Shown here: piece after piece, positions 43,033 through 54,499 of the stretch
Layout: each line of letters opens with the position of its first letter
Position numbering within the stretch: the first letter of the stretch is position 1
Assembly (NCBI GenBank): GCA_012845835.1
Contig: JABAKD010000020.1
Span: forward strand, 13,568,268-13,632,267
Source of the DNA: Undaria pinnatifida
Taxonomy: Eukaryota > Sar > Phaeophyceae > Laminariales > Alariaceae
Length of the DNA stretch: 64,000 bases
Direction: 5' to 3'
The notes under the pieces: generated by a model
What the model saw: the letters and a program-made list of their open reading frames with translations, nothing else
Told to the model about the DNA's origin: nothing
The model's database searches: none
Translations under genes and position numbers: made by a program

Positions 43033-45424
43033 CTGCGCTTCATCGAGGAGGATATGAGGAAGGAGGCGGAGGGGGAGAGGGGGAGAGGGGACAAAGGAGG
43101 GGGGAAGCCAGTTAACCATACGAATTTATCCCACACGAATTGCAGGTCATTTGTCTCCAACAACGTAGGTGCAGTCTTAAAATTGCAATCACAATATAGG
43201 GGATAAACCATGTACTTGGAATTAGTGAGGAAGGGTGGTCGCATTAGTGGAAGGAAGAAGACGAAAGGGGGACTTGGAGGAGTGGGGAAGTGAGGGGAAG
43301 GGGGGTCAGGGGGGCGCGGGGATATGCGAGAGGAGGAAAGCGGGAGAGTAGGAAGAGGGGAAGGGGGGGGGGATTAGAGGTAGATAGGTGGAGGGGTAGA
43401 GAGATGGGGGCGGAGAGGAGGAACGGTCGGACGGCGACAAGGTTGCGGCGGTTGCGACGGAAGCAACGGCACAGCGGAACAAGGAGCAGTGGGCGCCACA
43501 CGATCGCCATCTTGGCGGGCGAGCGCGTGGCGGAGGCGACGCACAACCGATGCGCGCTGGACGCTGCGGTATTGAACTAATTGCAGCACGTGGCTAATAC
43601 CACTGCTATAGACGAGGATTGGAATTCGACTGCCGCAGTGTTGGCTTAGGATTGCGTCGTACAGCCGAAGCCTTCAAAAGCACTTGGATACTTGCTTCGT
43701 TCTTCTCGAGGATGTTTCCGCGACGAGTTCATACACTCCTGTACGTAAATGACGTAGCTCTGTTGAGGTGCTGACCGACGCCCAAGCATGGGTTCTGACA
43801 AAGGGATAATAACTGGTACCCGTTGAGCAGTACATAGACCGGTCTCTTCCTTCATGTGTCATAGCTGTGTCGCTATTATCTCTTTACATGGTGCTGGTGA
43901 TGGTTCTGCTGCTGTCCTGCTGCTGCTGCAGGTGCTGGTGATGCTAGTGCTGGTGGTACTGGTGCTGCTGGTGGTCGTGCTGCTGCTGCGCGTACTCAGG
44001 GTGCCCTGGCCGAATCTGCAGCGACAGCAGTACATTCTACACTCGACACACCACGTTCATGATTCCACATTTTTTTTATATTGTGGTCACCTTGTGTCGA
44101 CGCTCTTGGCCAGCCGGCTTGCCGTTTGAAGCCATTCCATCTCGACCATATGCCAGTAGAGAGCAACGCCCCGACTGCTACGACTTAAGGCAAGAATCCT
44201 TGCCGTACAGGGAAGAGCGACAGTACTCTGCAACCCAGAAGTAAGTGATGGGCTGTGGTCCTACTAAAAACGGGCGTTGTACAGAGGAAAAGACGAAGAG
44301 AAGGGAGCCGGGGTGCAATCAAGGACGAAAAAAACGCCACGCACAAGTAGTCGAGCCAGCGAACTGCGAACACCTCCAAAAAAACAATGCTACAACAAGT
44401 GGAGTGAGCGGGGCACATGTTGCGGGTGCCACGGCTTCCTCGTGCATGCGGCCGTCTTCTATCTCTGCTACGAGTACTGCTGTACAGTAAGCCAGTAGCA
44501 CGTGATATACTCCCAAGTTTGTTCCAACACAGAGAAATCACGTGGCCAATCAACGAGGTCCCTCACACGGGACTGTCAGGTAGTGCCACCACCATGCTCG
44601 TACCCACTTTGGGCCTCACAGCCTCCACTGGCTAGCCACGACGCTCGGCCGACCAACGCTTCTCACTAGTGTAAGGACTGGGCGGGCCAAGGGGCCGGGT
44701 GATGTCGACGCGCTCGCGCTCGCGTGTGCCCCGAGGCGAGGAGCCCACTCAAAATAATTGCTCAAGCAGCAGTGTAGCAAGCTCTAAATTGCCACAGAGA
44801 AAGGAAGTGAGGTGGAGCGAGATAGAGGAGCGAGGAGAGATCTTCTACTGGACTATGGCTTGGGGTGGGCAGAGGGAAGGGGGTGCTCCAAGTCGAACCG
44901 AGGTGGGACGTGTGTATGCTTGTGTACACGATACTCGCAAAATGATGCAGAGCTGCTTAAAAGGAAAAACGATTGGTATTGCTTCTGTGATGACGCGACA
45001 AGATGTTGCACCCTGACCTAGCTCGAAAACGGCTTTTTTAACGAAAGCGATGGAATCGTGCACCAGATTGCGATCGTACTCGTACTGCGTATTAATACGT
45101 AAAGTGGTAAAAGAGGCGATAGTGCCTCATATGACGTCTACCTGGCATATATCATACCTGATACATGCGTGCAGCAGGCGGTGTGCGTTCAAAATTCAAC
45201 GCCCAACGTTAGAAATGAAGCCACGCTGAGTTTTAGACACACAACACACAACAGCAACGCCATGAAATACACAGCAGCACAGCGACCGCGGCGAACTCGC
45301 GACGGCTTGGACGACTTGCGACGGAATACGACCGGTGTAATACGCAGCGTGCAAAGATGAGTGTCGCCCCTTAAGTTGCCGAACTCACAGCTAACGTTGT
45401 TAGAATTATTTGATACCAGGTAAA
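43033..45424. other. No confident gene; possible 5' exon of Ataxin-10
   Basis: A purine-rich block (43050-43440) is followed by GC-rich DNA at 43440-43590 with minus-strand ORFs starting at 43546 and 43589. The missing first exon of the Ataxin-10 gene may lie there, but no donor of the needed phase stands out. CTG/GTGCTG repeats occur at 43890-43990. No recognisable domain from 43600 to 45400. Confidence 0.35.
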
Positions 45425-45513
45425 ATATAAGGGCTCCGCATGGGTGCCGGCATGCGGGTAGGGCAGGGTAGCACTGCGACTTGTTCGATTCAATATCCGC
45501 AGAGAGGAAACAT

Positions 45514-47176
45514 CCAGGGCTTTTCACGGGTCATGACCCGACCCGCGGGTCGGGTCAAGGGGGTTTTAAAATCTCACGGGTCGGGTCGGGTCGGGTCAAG
45601 AGGTTTTCAAAATCTCGCGGGTCGGGTCGGGTCGGGTCAAAAGGCTTCAAAATCTCGCGGGTCGGGTCGGGCCGGGTCAAGAGGTTTTCAAAATCTCGCG
45701 GGTCGGGTCGGGTCATGACCCGCGAGATACGGGTCACTTCGCGGGTCAAGCCATAATGACCCGTGAGTTGTTTTGGGCTGACCCGCGGGTCAAACCCGCG
45801 GATCTAGCCGGCGGATCCGCCTTTTTCAAACTTACAGCTGAGAGCCACGTTGATGCCGTGCAGGCGCCCCGCGGGTCAGGCCCGCGGGTCCGCCAATAAA
45901 ATACAAACATTTTTTCGGCTTCCTGCCTCCCTCATGCCGATGCTCCGATCATATGTCATCACAGCGTGCAGAACAATCACCAGGCAGTACCCCTAGCTAC
46001 TCGTACCAAGGCATACGGCAGTGTGACGCGAATCCCGTTCCTACTGAAGCCGCAACAACAGCAGTAATATTACGGTCATACCAGTACAAAATGTCACCAA
46101 ACGTAAAAAGGCAAGGAAGGGCAGTCGTCGTCGAAGCAGCAGCAGCAGCAGCAGCACTGGCAGCAGCAAGCACCAGCAGCAGACCCCGGATTCTCGCGGA
46201 TCGCAGCCCCTGCTGACAGACCCACCGCCCCAGTTGTGGGCTTGCTGCCGGAGGCGGCTCAGCTAGGCTGCTTGCCGGGGCTGGAGACTGCACAGATAGA
46301 AGATAGATACAGCAGTAGTAGTATAGTAGTACCTAGCTCGAGAATTATCATACCAGTACGAAATGTGACCAAACGTAAAAAAGCAAGAAGAGTGTAGTCG
46401 TCGAAGCAGCAGCAGCAGCAAGCAGCAGCAGCAGCAGCAGCACAGCAGCAGCAGCACCCTGGTAGCAGCAAGCACCAGCAGCAGACAACGCATCCTCGCG
46501 GATCGCAGCCCCTGCTGGCAGATCCACTGCCCCAGTTGTGGGCTTGCTGCCGGAGGCGGCTCAGCTAGGCTGCTTGCCGGGGCCGGAGATTGCACTTGTA
46601 ACTTATAACTAGCTCGCTCGTCGGATCGCTCGTCGGGTGGAACCGGTGGTCTAACGGTACGGGCATGTCCATGCATGTGGGTTGCGGTTTCTTTCCTGTT
46701 TCTCGCGCGCACACCACATGACATAATCATCAGCTGCAAACAATGCCGGTAAAAAACGCAGAGAACACGACATACTGGGAAAAGTACGAGGGACCAAGGA
46801 CCAACCAACCGACCGAGGTATACATGCTTTGACCCGTGAATTTTTGACTCTGACCCGTGAGAAATGTCACGGGTCAAGTTAACGTGACCCGCCAGACGAC
46901 CCGAATCTCGCGGGTCACTCGGATTGTCGCGGGTCGGGTCGGGTCGGGTCAGGACGATTTCAAAATCTCGCGGGTCGGGTCGGGTCGGGTCAAGACGTCT
47001 CGAAAATCTCGCGGGTCGGGTCGGGTCGGGTCGGGTCAAGACGTCTCGAAAATCTCGCGGGTCGGGTCGGGTCGGGTCAAGACGTCTCAAAAATCTCGCG
47101 GGTCGGGTCGGGTCAGCTAACCCGACCCGACCCGACCCGACCCGCGAGATTTGACCCGACCCGTGAAAAGCCCTGG
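45514..47176. mobile_element. 1.66-kb foldback element with GGGTC-repeat arms
   Basis: Terminal inverted repeats CCAGGGCTTTTCACGGGTC at 45514 and GACCCGTGAAAAGCCCTGG ending 47176. Both arms are arrays of CGGGTCGGGTCGGGTC separated by a TCAAAATCTCGCG spacer. The centre holds a ~100-bp direct repeat (about 46190-46290 and 46495-46597, TCGCGGATCGCAGCCCCTG) and CAG repeats. Sister segments at 50790 and 55120 read straight across the site, so the insertion is defined by empty sites. Flanks AAACAT and AAAAAT may be the target duplication. No transposase ORF was seen. Confidence 0.85.
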
Positions 47177-47814
47177 AAAAATCGTTACCATACACATAAA
47201 CATAGCCTACGCGTGCAGTATCTAAGGTCATGCAAAGAGTTCGATACCAGGTACAGACTAACAGTGGACTACTTGCTGCCGTTTCATAAGTAAAGCCGAT
47301 TCCGATCTTTATCAGATTTCGATCGGATAAATCCGAGCTCACGCCGACTGACCGCTAGTCTGGCCACGAAGAGGCGGGTCGAGTGCGTTTCTTTTGATGT
47401 TTTGACTCAATGAAGCATTCGGGGCCATCAAGGTGCCTGACCATGTCTGCTGTATGTTATCTTCGAAGCCACACTGATAGGTGCGCGCACTGAGCCAGCT
47501 TCTGTTACACCAGGCATGATGATAGTATCTAGATCTGAGGCTCGCAGACCGACTGTCTGTGTGTAGTCTGATCGTAAAGAGAAGTGCTGAAGTTCACATG
47601 GTGTCGCTGCGTTCGTCGTCCAACTCCTCGAATGCTATTGTAATGCTGCTGCTTGTTGCTGTAGTAGATCGTTCACTTATTGTAGAAGTACGCGACAGCG
47701 CCAAATATTTTGGCAGTTTAGAATTTCAGGCTCGAGTTGTAGACGAAAATAAAAACGTGGGAATTTTTGTATGATCGCTCATTGGACGTGGCTCGTACAT
47801 AAAGTAAGCGCCAC

Positions 47815-48965
47815 CCGGGGACGATAGGGTTCAATCCTGGGATCAGAATTCATCCACACATCTGCAACTCCGACAACCCGGAGACGAACCCGGATATCAC
47901 CCGGGTCGATACCTCCCCGCACGGTGTGGAAACGCCAGTCCCACCGGCCGTTCTCTGATTGGCTGGGGCTCGTACGTTGAGCCAGCTCCAACTGGGGAAG
48001 ATAGGGTCCCATCCCCGGACCAGAGGTCGTTCCATATCTATATCTAAAGCTTCGATAAGCCGGGGAAGAAAAACGTGTTCTCTCGGGTTGACACAGCCCC
48101 GCACGGTGTGGAAACCCGAATCCCGTTGGCTAAATGCTGATTGGTTCGAGCTTCAAGAGCCAACGCTGCCGTAGGAGAATAGAAGCCTACCGATTGGGGG
48201 GCCATCCCCGGTTCATAAATCCCCCGAATTCTACAGCTCCGACAACGCGGGAGCGATAACGATGATCTCGCAGGTCGATGCCGTCCAGCACCGTGTAGAA
48301 ACCCCAACCATGTCGGCTTCTCACTGATTAGCTGGGGCTCGGCCATAGAGGCAGCGCTACCACTCGAGGATAGAGTCCCATGCCCGTTTCAGAAATCCTT
48401 GCTTTTATTTATGTACAACTCTGACAAATCGGGGACGAAAGCCGAGTTCTCCTGGGTCGACACAGTGCCGCATGGGGTGAAAGCCCTAATCACATTGGAC
48501 TATCGCTGATTGTCTGCGCAGCTCGTAGAGCCAACGCCACCCGTGGAGGATATAGGCCAGCCAAGGGGGGGGGCAGTTCCGATACACCCGAGGGGGATAG
48601 GGCCCTATCCCAGTTCCGGAAATCGTTCCATATTTCTTCAACTCCGACAAACCGGGGACGAATAGTTCTCCCGGGTCGACACAACCCCGCATGGTGTGAA
48701 AACAACAATAACATTGGATTGTCGCTGATTGACTGTGCAGCTCGTAGAGCCAGCGCCGCCCGGGGAGGATAGCGGCCAGCACCCGAGGAGGATAGGGCCC
48801 TATCGACGTTCCGGAAATCCTTCCATACCACTTCAACTCCGACAAACTGGGGACGAAAACCGACTTCTCCCGGGTCGACACCACCCCGCACTGTGTGGAT
48901 TCCCAAACTGAGATTCGTATAAACGCGACCGCCACAGAATAAGGTCCAATCCCCGGTTCAGAAAT
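47815..48965. repeat. Satellite array, copy 0 (~6 units)
   Basis: Units of about 175-190 bp with the blocks GAGGATAGGGTCCCATCCCC, GGTTCAGAAATC, CAACTCCGACAA, CGGGGACGAAAACCGAG, CCCGGGTCGACACCGCCCCG, CACAGTGTGGAAACCCCAA and TGATTGGCTGGGGCTCGTA. The same array at 51315-51890 and 55820-56400 has fewer units. Confidence 0.85.
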
Positions 48966-49614
48966 CCCTCAAGGTAATTGCAACCAGAAAAAATGGGGCC
49001 ATTCGTATTTCTGTATTTTTATTCGAATACGCCAACCCCGGCACGCTGATACTCCGGAGTATTTCATTTGACCCCCCGTTTCGACACCGCCCCGCACAGT
49101 GTGGGGATTCAACCTCCGGGTACTCCATTGATTGGCTCCGTTCGGGTTCGTGGATAGAGCAAGCCACCACTAAGAAGTTGAGCACGCTCGGTGACTATCG
49201 CCTCATACTGGCCTGTGATTATTTGAGAAGGACACGTGCTAAGACACGTGCTAATGTAGTGAGGCACTATTTTTTTTCTGAGGCTCTTCACGTGAGGAGC
49301 TCCATACCTCACCCGCAAACCGATTTTTGAGAAAAATGAAATTGATACCCGAGAACAAAAACTCTTGGCAAAATAAAAGTGATACCCGAGAACATACATA
49401 GGTATATTAAAAAAATGCATGCCTGGTATTGCAAAACATGATAACGTTCCAGCGAAATTCGGTGAACGAGCCCCGTCCTTCGGAGAATATTTTCGCCAAA
49501 AGGTGCTACCTACCTATATGGTAGCACGCGTCGAAGTTGTACGCATGGGCTAATTACAGAATTCAGTCCGGATCGAGTGCGAGATCGGTACAACTTGCTT
49601 GGGTATCGAATCAG

Positions 49615-50130
49615 CAGAAATAAATCCACCTCGACAAGATTATCGTCCAGCAATCAGCAGCAAGGATTATAATTGCCAAGTAAGAAGCAACACACAACTA
49701 TTTGGCAACTAACTACTACGTACCAATGAAAACCGACACCCGCTTCCAGTTGACCGACAAACGACCGAAACAGCAACAACGCAGACAGGCACCACACAGC
49801 AAGCACGCCTTCAACACCTCCTCTAAAGTGTCTTGGGGGAAAAGCCGATCCCCCGACGCGATACCGGGACGAGTTGATGCAACTGGTTCCTTCCGTGGAT
49901 ACCGTCTACAGTCTACGACCTTCGCTTGGCGCAGCTCAATAAGAGAACAGTTTTTGCGCTTGTTTGTACGTGTACCATATCATATCTGGAGCGAGTCGTA
50001 TCATATCCGCCACAAAATAGATAAAAGTGAAATCGGAAGTTAGGGTACGTACTTATCATGTCTACTGGAACATAGTTCGACACTCGCTGCTGAAATCGTC
50101 TACACCGCAGGTGTACTCGTAGCTTGTCTG
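49615..50130 (+). repeat. Dispersed repeat family D, copy 1
   Basis: Colinear with 61335-61660: AATCAGCAGCAAGGA, AGTAAGAAGCAACAC, CAGTTGACCG..CGA, TGCAACTGGTT, CGTGGATACCGTCTAC and ACGACCTTCGC(T/G)TGGCGCAGCT. It lies between copy 0 and copy 1 of the segmental repeat. No conserved ORF. Confidence 0.7.
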
Positions 50131-51314
50131 AAAAGCTGTTCTGGAATTCGTATGAGACATACAACAGCAGCAGCAGCTCGAGAAGCACCAAGTCAAAATA
50201 AAATATACACATAGTCGCACTGGTATTTTGGGAGGAGAGAAGTCATTGCTATACAGCAGGTCAATCAGCCCGAGCGTGATCAGGCAATCCACGGGAAGTT
50301 AGTACGCATTCATCAAGAATCGTTGTCTGTGGGGGGGAACTGCCTACTACGTACTTGTTAGCGATTGAAGGAGGCCCTCGAGCATCGATCGTAAAGCAAC
50401 ATCACAGCAGTAGTAGTACGATATACGGCAAACGCTTCGAGGCGGCCAAGCACAAAGCGTTTTCGGGGAAAATATTTGCCAATTTGGAAATGTTTTCCCA
50501 TGTCTTACTTGCTCAACCTCTTCATAAGTTAAGATCCAAAGAAAAGCTCGAGAGTACCGCCCAAAATACATTTTTTTGGCCACTTCTCGCTTGTCTCCCT
50601 TGAACCTCATACGTGTTCACGGCTAGGTACGGAACGAATAAGGCAGGGCGAGGGGCGGTGGAGTTGCCCCTCAAAGACAGCGCTCGAACAAAGCGAGTTG
50701 TCCAATCCATGTCTTCTCGTGTGTCGTACATGCCGGCACCCATGCTCCGGGTAGGGCCGGGCAGCACTGCGACTTGTTCGATTCAATATTAGATAGAGTA
50801 AAAACCGTTACCACACACATAGTCTACGCGCACAGAATGTAAAGTAATGCCAAGAGATCGATATAGACTAACAATGGACTACTGCCGTTTCTTACGTGTT
50901 TGTGATTCCGAGCCTCATCATATTCCAATCGGGTAACTCCGAGCCCACGCAGACTGACCCTCTACTCTGGCCACGAAGAGACGTATCGAGTGCGTTTCTT
51001 GATGTTTTGACTCAACCAAGCATCCGGGGCCAGCGAGGTGATGATCATGTTTGATGTATGTTCTCTAAGTAGCCACTGAGGGGCGCGCACGGAGCAAGCT
51101 TCTGCTATACCATGCATGATAGCATCTAGATCGGAGGCTCGCAGACCGACTTTCTGTGTGTATGGTCTGATCGTGGAGATACTTGCTGGCGGTGTTCCAG
51201 GCGTGAATTTCAGGCTCAAGTTTAAGACGAAAACAAAAAACGTATGCCTGGTATGACCTTTTGTCAGACAGCTGATCGCTTATTGGCCTGGGATCGTACA
51301 TAAAGTAACCGTCA

Positions 51315-51890
51315 TCTGGGAACGATAGGGTTCCATCCCAGAATCAAAATCCATCTAACACATGTTCAACCTCGACAACCCGGGAACGAACACGGAATAT
51401 CACCAGGAATGATACCTCCCGGCACAGTGTGGAAATCCCAACCCCACCGACTGGCCGACCTCTGATTGGCTGGGGGTCGTATCTTCTATAGTCAGCTCTA
51501 TCCGGGGAGGATAGGGTCCCATCCCCGGTCCGGAGGTCATTCCATATCTCGAAAACTTAGACAAACCGGGGAAGAAAACCGAGTTCTCTCGGGTCGGCAC
51601 CGCCCCGCACAGTGTGGAAACCCCAATCCCGTTGGCTAAAAGCGCTGATTGGTTCGAGCTCCACAGCGTCAGCGTCGCCCCACCTAGGAGGATAGATGCT
51701 CACCAATCAATGGGGGGCATAGTTCCGTAGCACACGGGGGAGATAGGGCCCCATCCCCGGTTCAGAAATCCCCCGAATCTCTACAGCTCCAACAACGCGG
51801 GAACGATAACGATGATCTCCCGGGCCGATACCGCCTCGCACCCCGTTTCAACCCCAACCCTATTGGCTTAGTCCTGATTGGCTGGTAGGC
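51315..51890. repeat. Satellite array, copy 1 (~3 units)
   Basis: Same ~180-bp unit family as 47815-48965, in the same position and order within the segmental repeat. Confidence 0.8.
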
Positions 51891-52625
51891 TGTGACGCAA
51901 TAAGCTCGCAATTATTTCTATCAACTCGGGTTTTCTCGCATACTACTCGCATACGGCAAACACTCACAATGCGACCGCAATTCGACCAGTTAGTTGCATA
52001 ATAGGTCGCACAAAAAAGCGATTTTTAGCTTTATATCAGGTTGACGTCACGAGCAAGCACGCTCAAAATGAGGATGAGAAACACTTCAACAGCACCAAAC
52101 GCAATGTAAAAGGACGAATTAGAGCGATTCATGTATCCATGATTCAGGGCCTCTCTGTTTTAAGCACAATTTCAAACAAAAATGGGATGTTCAAAGAAAA
52201 ACGCCGCACTAGATGGAAGCAAAAGACTGGCATAACTCAAGCATAATAACCGTGGAAAAAAACGAAATGAGGCCGAAACAGTTAGGTCTGGGACTGGCAA
52301 AAATTTGGACGTAGAATTTGGAAAAATATGTCCCATGGTCGTTATCAGGCAAAAATACTCTTTAGGAAATCAACCAATCAGCGATGGGGGGAAAGGCCCC
52401 ACATCACCTACAATAAACTATTCGTGAAAACAAAGCCTGTGCCGCTTGCTGCTTTTCTGCGGCGAAAAAGTTGGAGCATGTGTGTAGAAAACAAAATAGC
52501 TGCTGCTTCTGCTGCTGCTGCTGCTGCTGCTGCCCGAGTTGCTGCTCTACCCCCCGCGTGTAGCAGCGTACTCAAGGGACAGCTAGCGTGGGCGGAACAC
52601 ATCTTCTGGTGGGCCCTCCGGCAAG

Positions 52626-53042
52626 ATGGCCGACAGCAGGCCTATGCATCCCGTGTCGGACACGCTTGAAGGCGGAGGTGCTGACCCCCCTCCTGCTGCT
52701 GCTGCTGCTGCTAGTGCTGAAGAAGATGCTCCCATCTACGCCCATCGGATCAGCTGTGTGTTGCACATCTTGCACCTCGCCGTGACTGCGGGGTTGACAA
52801 ACCCATTCTTCATGGGCCCTCTCGGCAAGGGTAGTTGGCATGAGTGGGAATCAGACCACTTGGTGGCGCTGCTGGGTTCTATCTGGTACAATATCAGCAG
52901 ATCAAATACGTGCAACGCGAATTTCTCGCCGGCTATTAACTGGACTTTAAGAGCGGGTTGCCTTGCTGTCTCCGCCAAGTCCCGGCGGAGGGGAATACTG
53001 GTATTTTACCAACACCCAGTTGCAGTAGTTCGACCCCATTGA
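52626..53042 (+). pseudogene. Possible transposase fragment in the 1.15-kb element
   Basis: A 138-codon ORF with an Ala-rich start (CTG repeat) and a structured middle: CVLHILHLAVTAGL, followed by an EWESDHLVALLGSIW helix. A C-x2-H-x-L-x-L arrangement followed by a hydrophobic helix is seen in the catalytic core of hAT-type and related transposases, but the match is short and family assignment is tentative. The end of the ORF runs into a tandem duplication. Its location inside an inverted-repeat element supports a transposase origin. Confidence 0.35.
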
Positions 53043-53114
53043 CGCCAAGTCCCGGCGGAGGGCAATACTGGTATTTTACCAACACCCAGTTGCAGTAGTT
53101 CGACCCCATTGAGC
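52974..53114. repeat. 70-bp tandem duplication
   Basis: Two nearly identical adjacent copies starting CGCCAAGTCCCGGCGGAGGG and ending TTCGACCCCATTGA, with one base difference seen (GGGGAA versus GGGCAA). The duplication is recent. Confidence 0.95.
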
Positions 53115-54109
53115 AAGAAACGAATATAAGCAGAAAACACGAGTTTTCTCGCACATTTCCGTCCGATTAGACTTCAAAATATAACGAAAAATTATGAATA
53201 ATCAGTACTTCCCTCCGTTTACACTGATTACACGTGTCTGTCGAATTTCAGGATCCAACTCGCCTCCTGTGTTGGGGTATTTTGTGATACCCTGTCAAAC
53301 ATTAATTCAGTCTAAAACCAAGTAAAAACAGTGTTTGCAAATTTCTTCTCCGATACTTTTTTTCAGATTTTTTCGCGATTTTCGCCGAATAGATCTGCCT
53401 TTTTTTTGGGGTCAAATCGACTTCCAGTCCCAGACCTAACTGTGAGTATTTGACGCGCATAATGGTCGAATAATCATGGAATACTTGCCCGTACAACACC
53501 TCTTGGTCGCTTATGCGACTGCGAAAAAAGTCGCTGAAATCCCGATTTCATTCGCTTATTGGTTCAAAGCCTAAGCTCGCAATTCTTTTCGCGGGTTTTC
53601 TGGCATACTACTTGTACTCGCATCGGGCAAACAATCGCAATGCGACCGCAGGTCGTACAAAAGCTCGCGCTCGGGACGAATCTATGCGCTTTGTACCCGA
53701 TTTAAGTGCGTCAAAGAGAAGACCATTCGGGGCATAAGAGCGGCTAAAATCGCCATGTCGCCATGTCCCGGCATACTATCAGCCATATGTATTACCCACT
53801 ACAGATAAGAGCAATGAGCGCCTGCTTCCGCTTGTCACAGGGTGATCTTGAATCGGAATACCCCCACTGTACTGCTGTAACTAGTTGTTGGTGTAGCTTG
53901 TCTGAAAAGCTGTTCTCGTATTAGTTTCACAGACATAGAAGCAGCAGCAGCACCTCGAAGAGAACCGCAAGTCAAAAGATGCACGTGCTCGTACGGGAAC
54001 TACAGAGGGGACAGCAGCGCTACACAGCAGGTCAAACTGCCCGATCGTGGTCAGGCACTCCACGAGAAGTACGCATACACGAAGAAGCGTTGGCTGCGAA
54101 GGGAAGTTG

Positions 54110-54440
54110 CCCACCATGTACATACCAGGGTCGGGCGGTTGTAGGTTGCCCAATACGCCCTAACACAAGAAGATCCCCATTGTTTTACTACTACTGCTGT
54201 GTCGTCGATTGCTGGCGCCCACGAGATATATTCAAGAAGATCCATGTATCATCGATTGCTGGCGCACTCGAAATATTATTGTCAACAAGGTCCTATTTTT
54301 ATTATACTGCTGTCTTATCGATTGCTGGCGCACACGAGGGTAAGCGGTTGTAGGAGGCCCAATACGCCGTAACACGTGAAGATCCCTGTTGTTTAGTCGC
54401 TGCTGCATAATCGATTGCTGGCGCACACTCACGAGATATT
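54110..54440. repeat. Tandem repeats with TCGATTGCTGGCGC core
   Basis: Four occurrences of TCGATTGCTGGCGC, each followed by a CACGAG- or CTCGAA-type tail and preceded in three cases by an ACTGCTG-type stretch, at uneven spacing of about 50-105 bp. GGTTGTAGG(T/A)(T/G)GCCCAATACGCC also occurs twice. Lies between copies 1 and 2 of the segmental repeat. Confidence 0.8.
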
Positions 54441-54499
54441 GACCAGTAACAACAGTCAGTAGCCAGTGCGGCTCTTCCAACCACACAACAAAGGGGTCG

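Larger units (their letters stand above)
45425..49000. repeat. Segmental repeat, copy 0
   Basis: Colinear with 50720-51890 and 55050-56400. Shared anchors are GCACTGCGACTTGTTCGATT, CGTTACCA..ACACATA, GACTAACAGTGGACTAC, TGGCCACGAAGAG, GTTTTGACTCAA and GAGGCTCGCAGACCGACT, followed by a satellite array. It is interrupted by the foldback element at 45514-47176, which the other copies lack. Confidence 0.75.
52287..53439. mobile_element. 1.15-kb inverted-repeat element inserted in segmental repeat
   Basis: Ends TTAGGTCTGGGACTGG (left) and CCAGTCCCAGACCTAA (right) are perfect inverted repeats, and with CAG/CTG outside they may be 19 bp long. Sister copy 2 reads AAACAGTGCGTATTTGAC at about 56802 with nothing inserted. 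The element contains CTG-repeat stretches, a 70-bp tandem duplication and an ORF with a CxxH motif. It is probably a non-autonomous or decayed DNA transposon. Confidence 0.8.
50347..53960. repeat. Segmental repeat, copy 1
   Basis: Colinear with 54500-57240 from the CTTCTCGCTTGTCTC..GGAACGGATAAGGCAGGG block through the satellite array, the TTTTCTCGCATAC..CGGCAAACA block and GGGTGATCTTGAATCGGAA at the right end. The only large difference is the 1.15-kb insertion at 52287-53439. Confidence 0.75.

Noticed and set aside
43244-43589. Minus-strand ORFs considered as Ataxin-10 exon 1
   Set aside because: No donor leaving the required two bases stands out, and the translations are Pro/Leu/Arg-rich in several frames; left as a possibility only.
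47815-48965. Regular repeats considered as a CRISPR array
   Set aside because: Units are ~180 bp and similar along most of their length, with no short identical repeats and unique spacers, in a eukaryotic setting.
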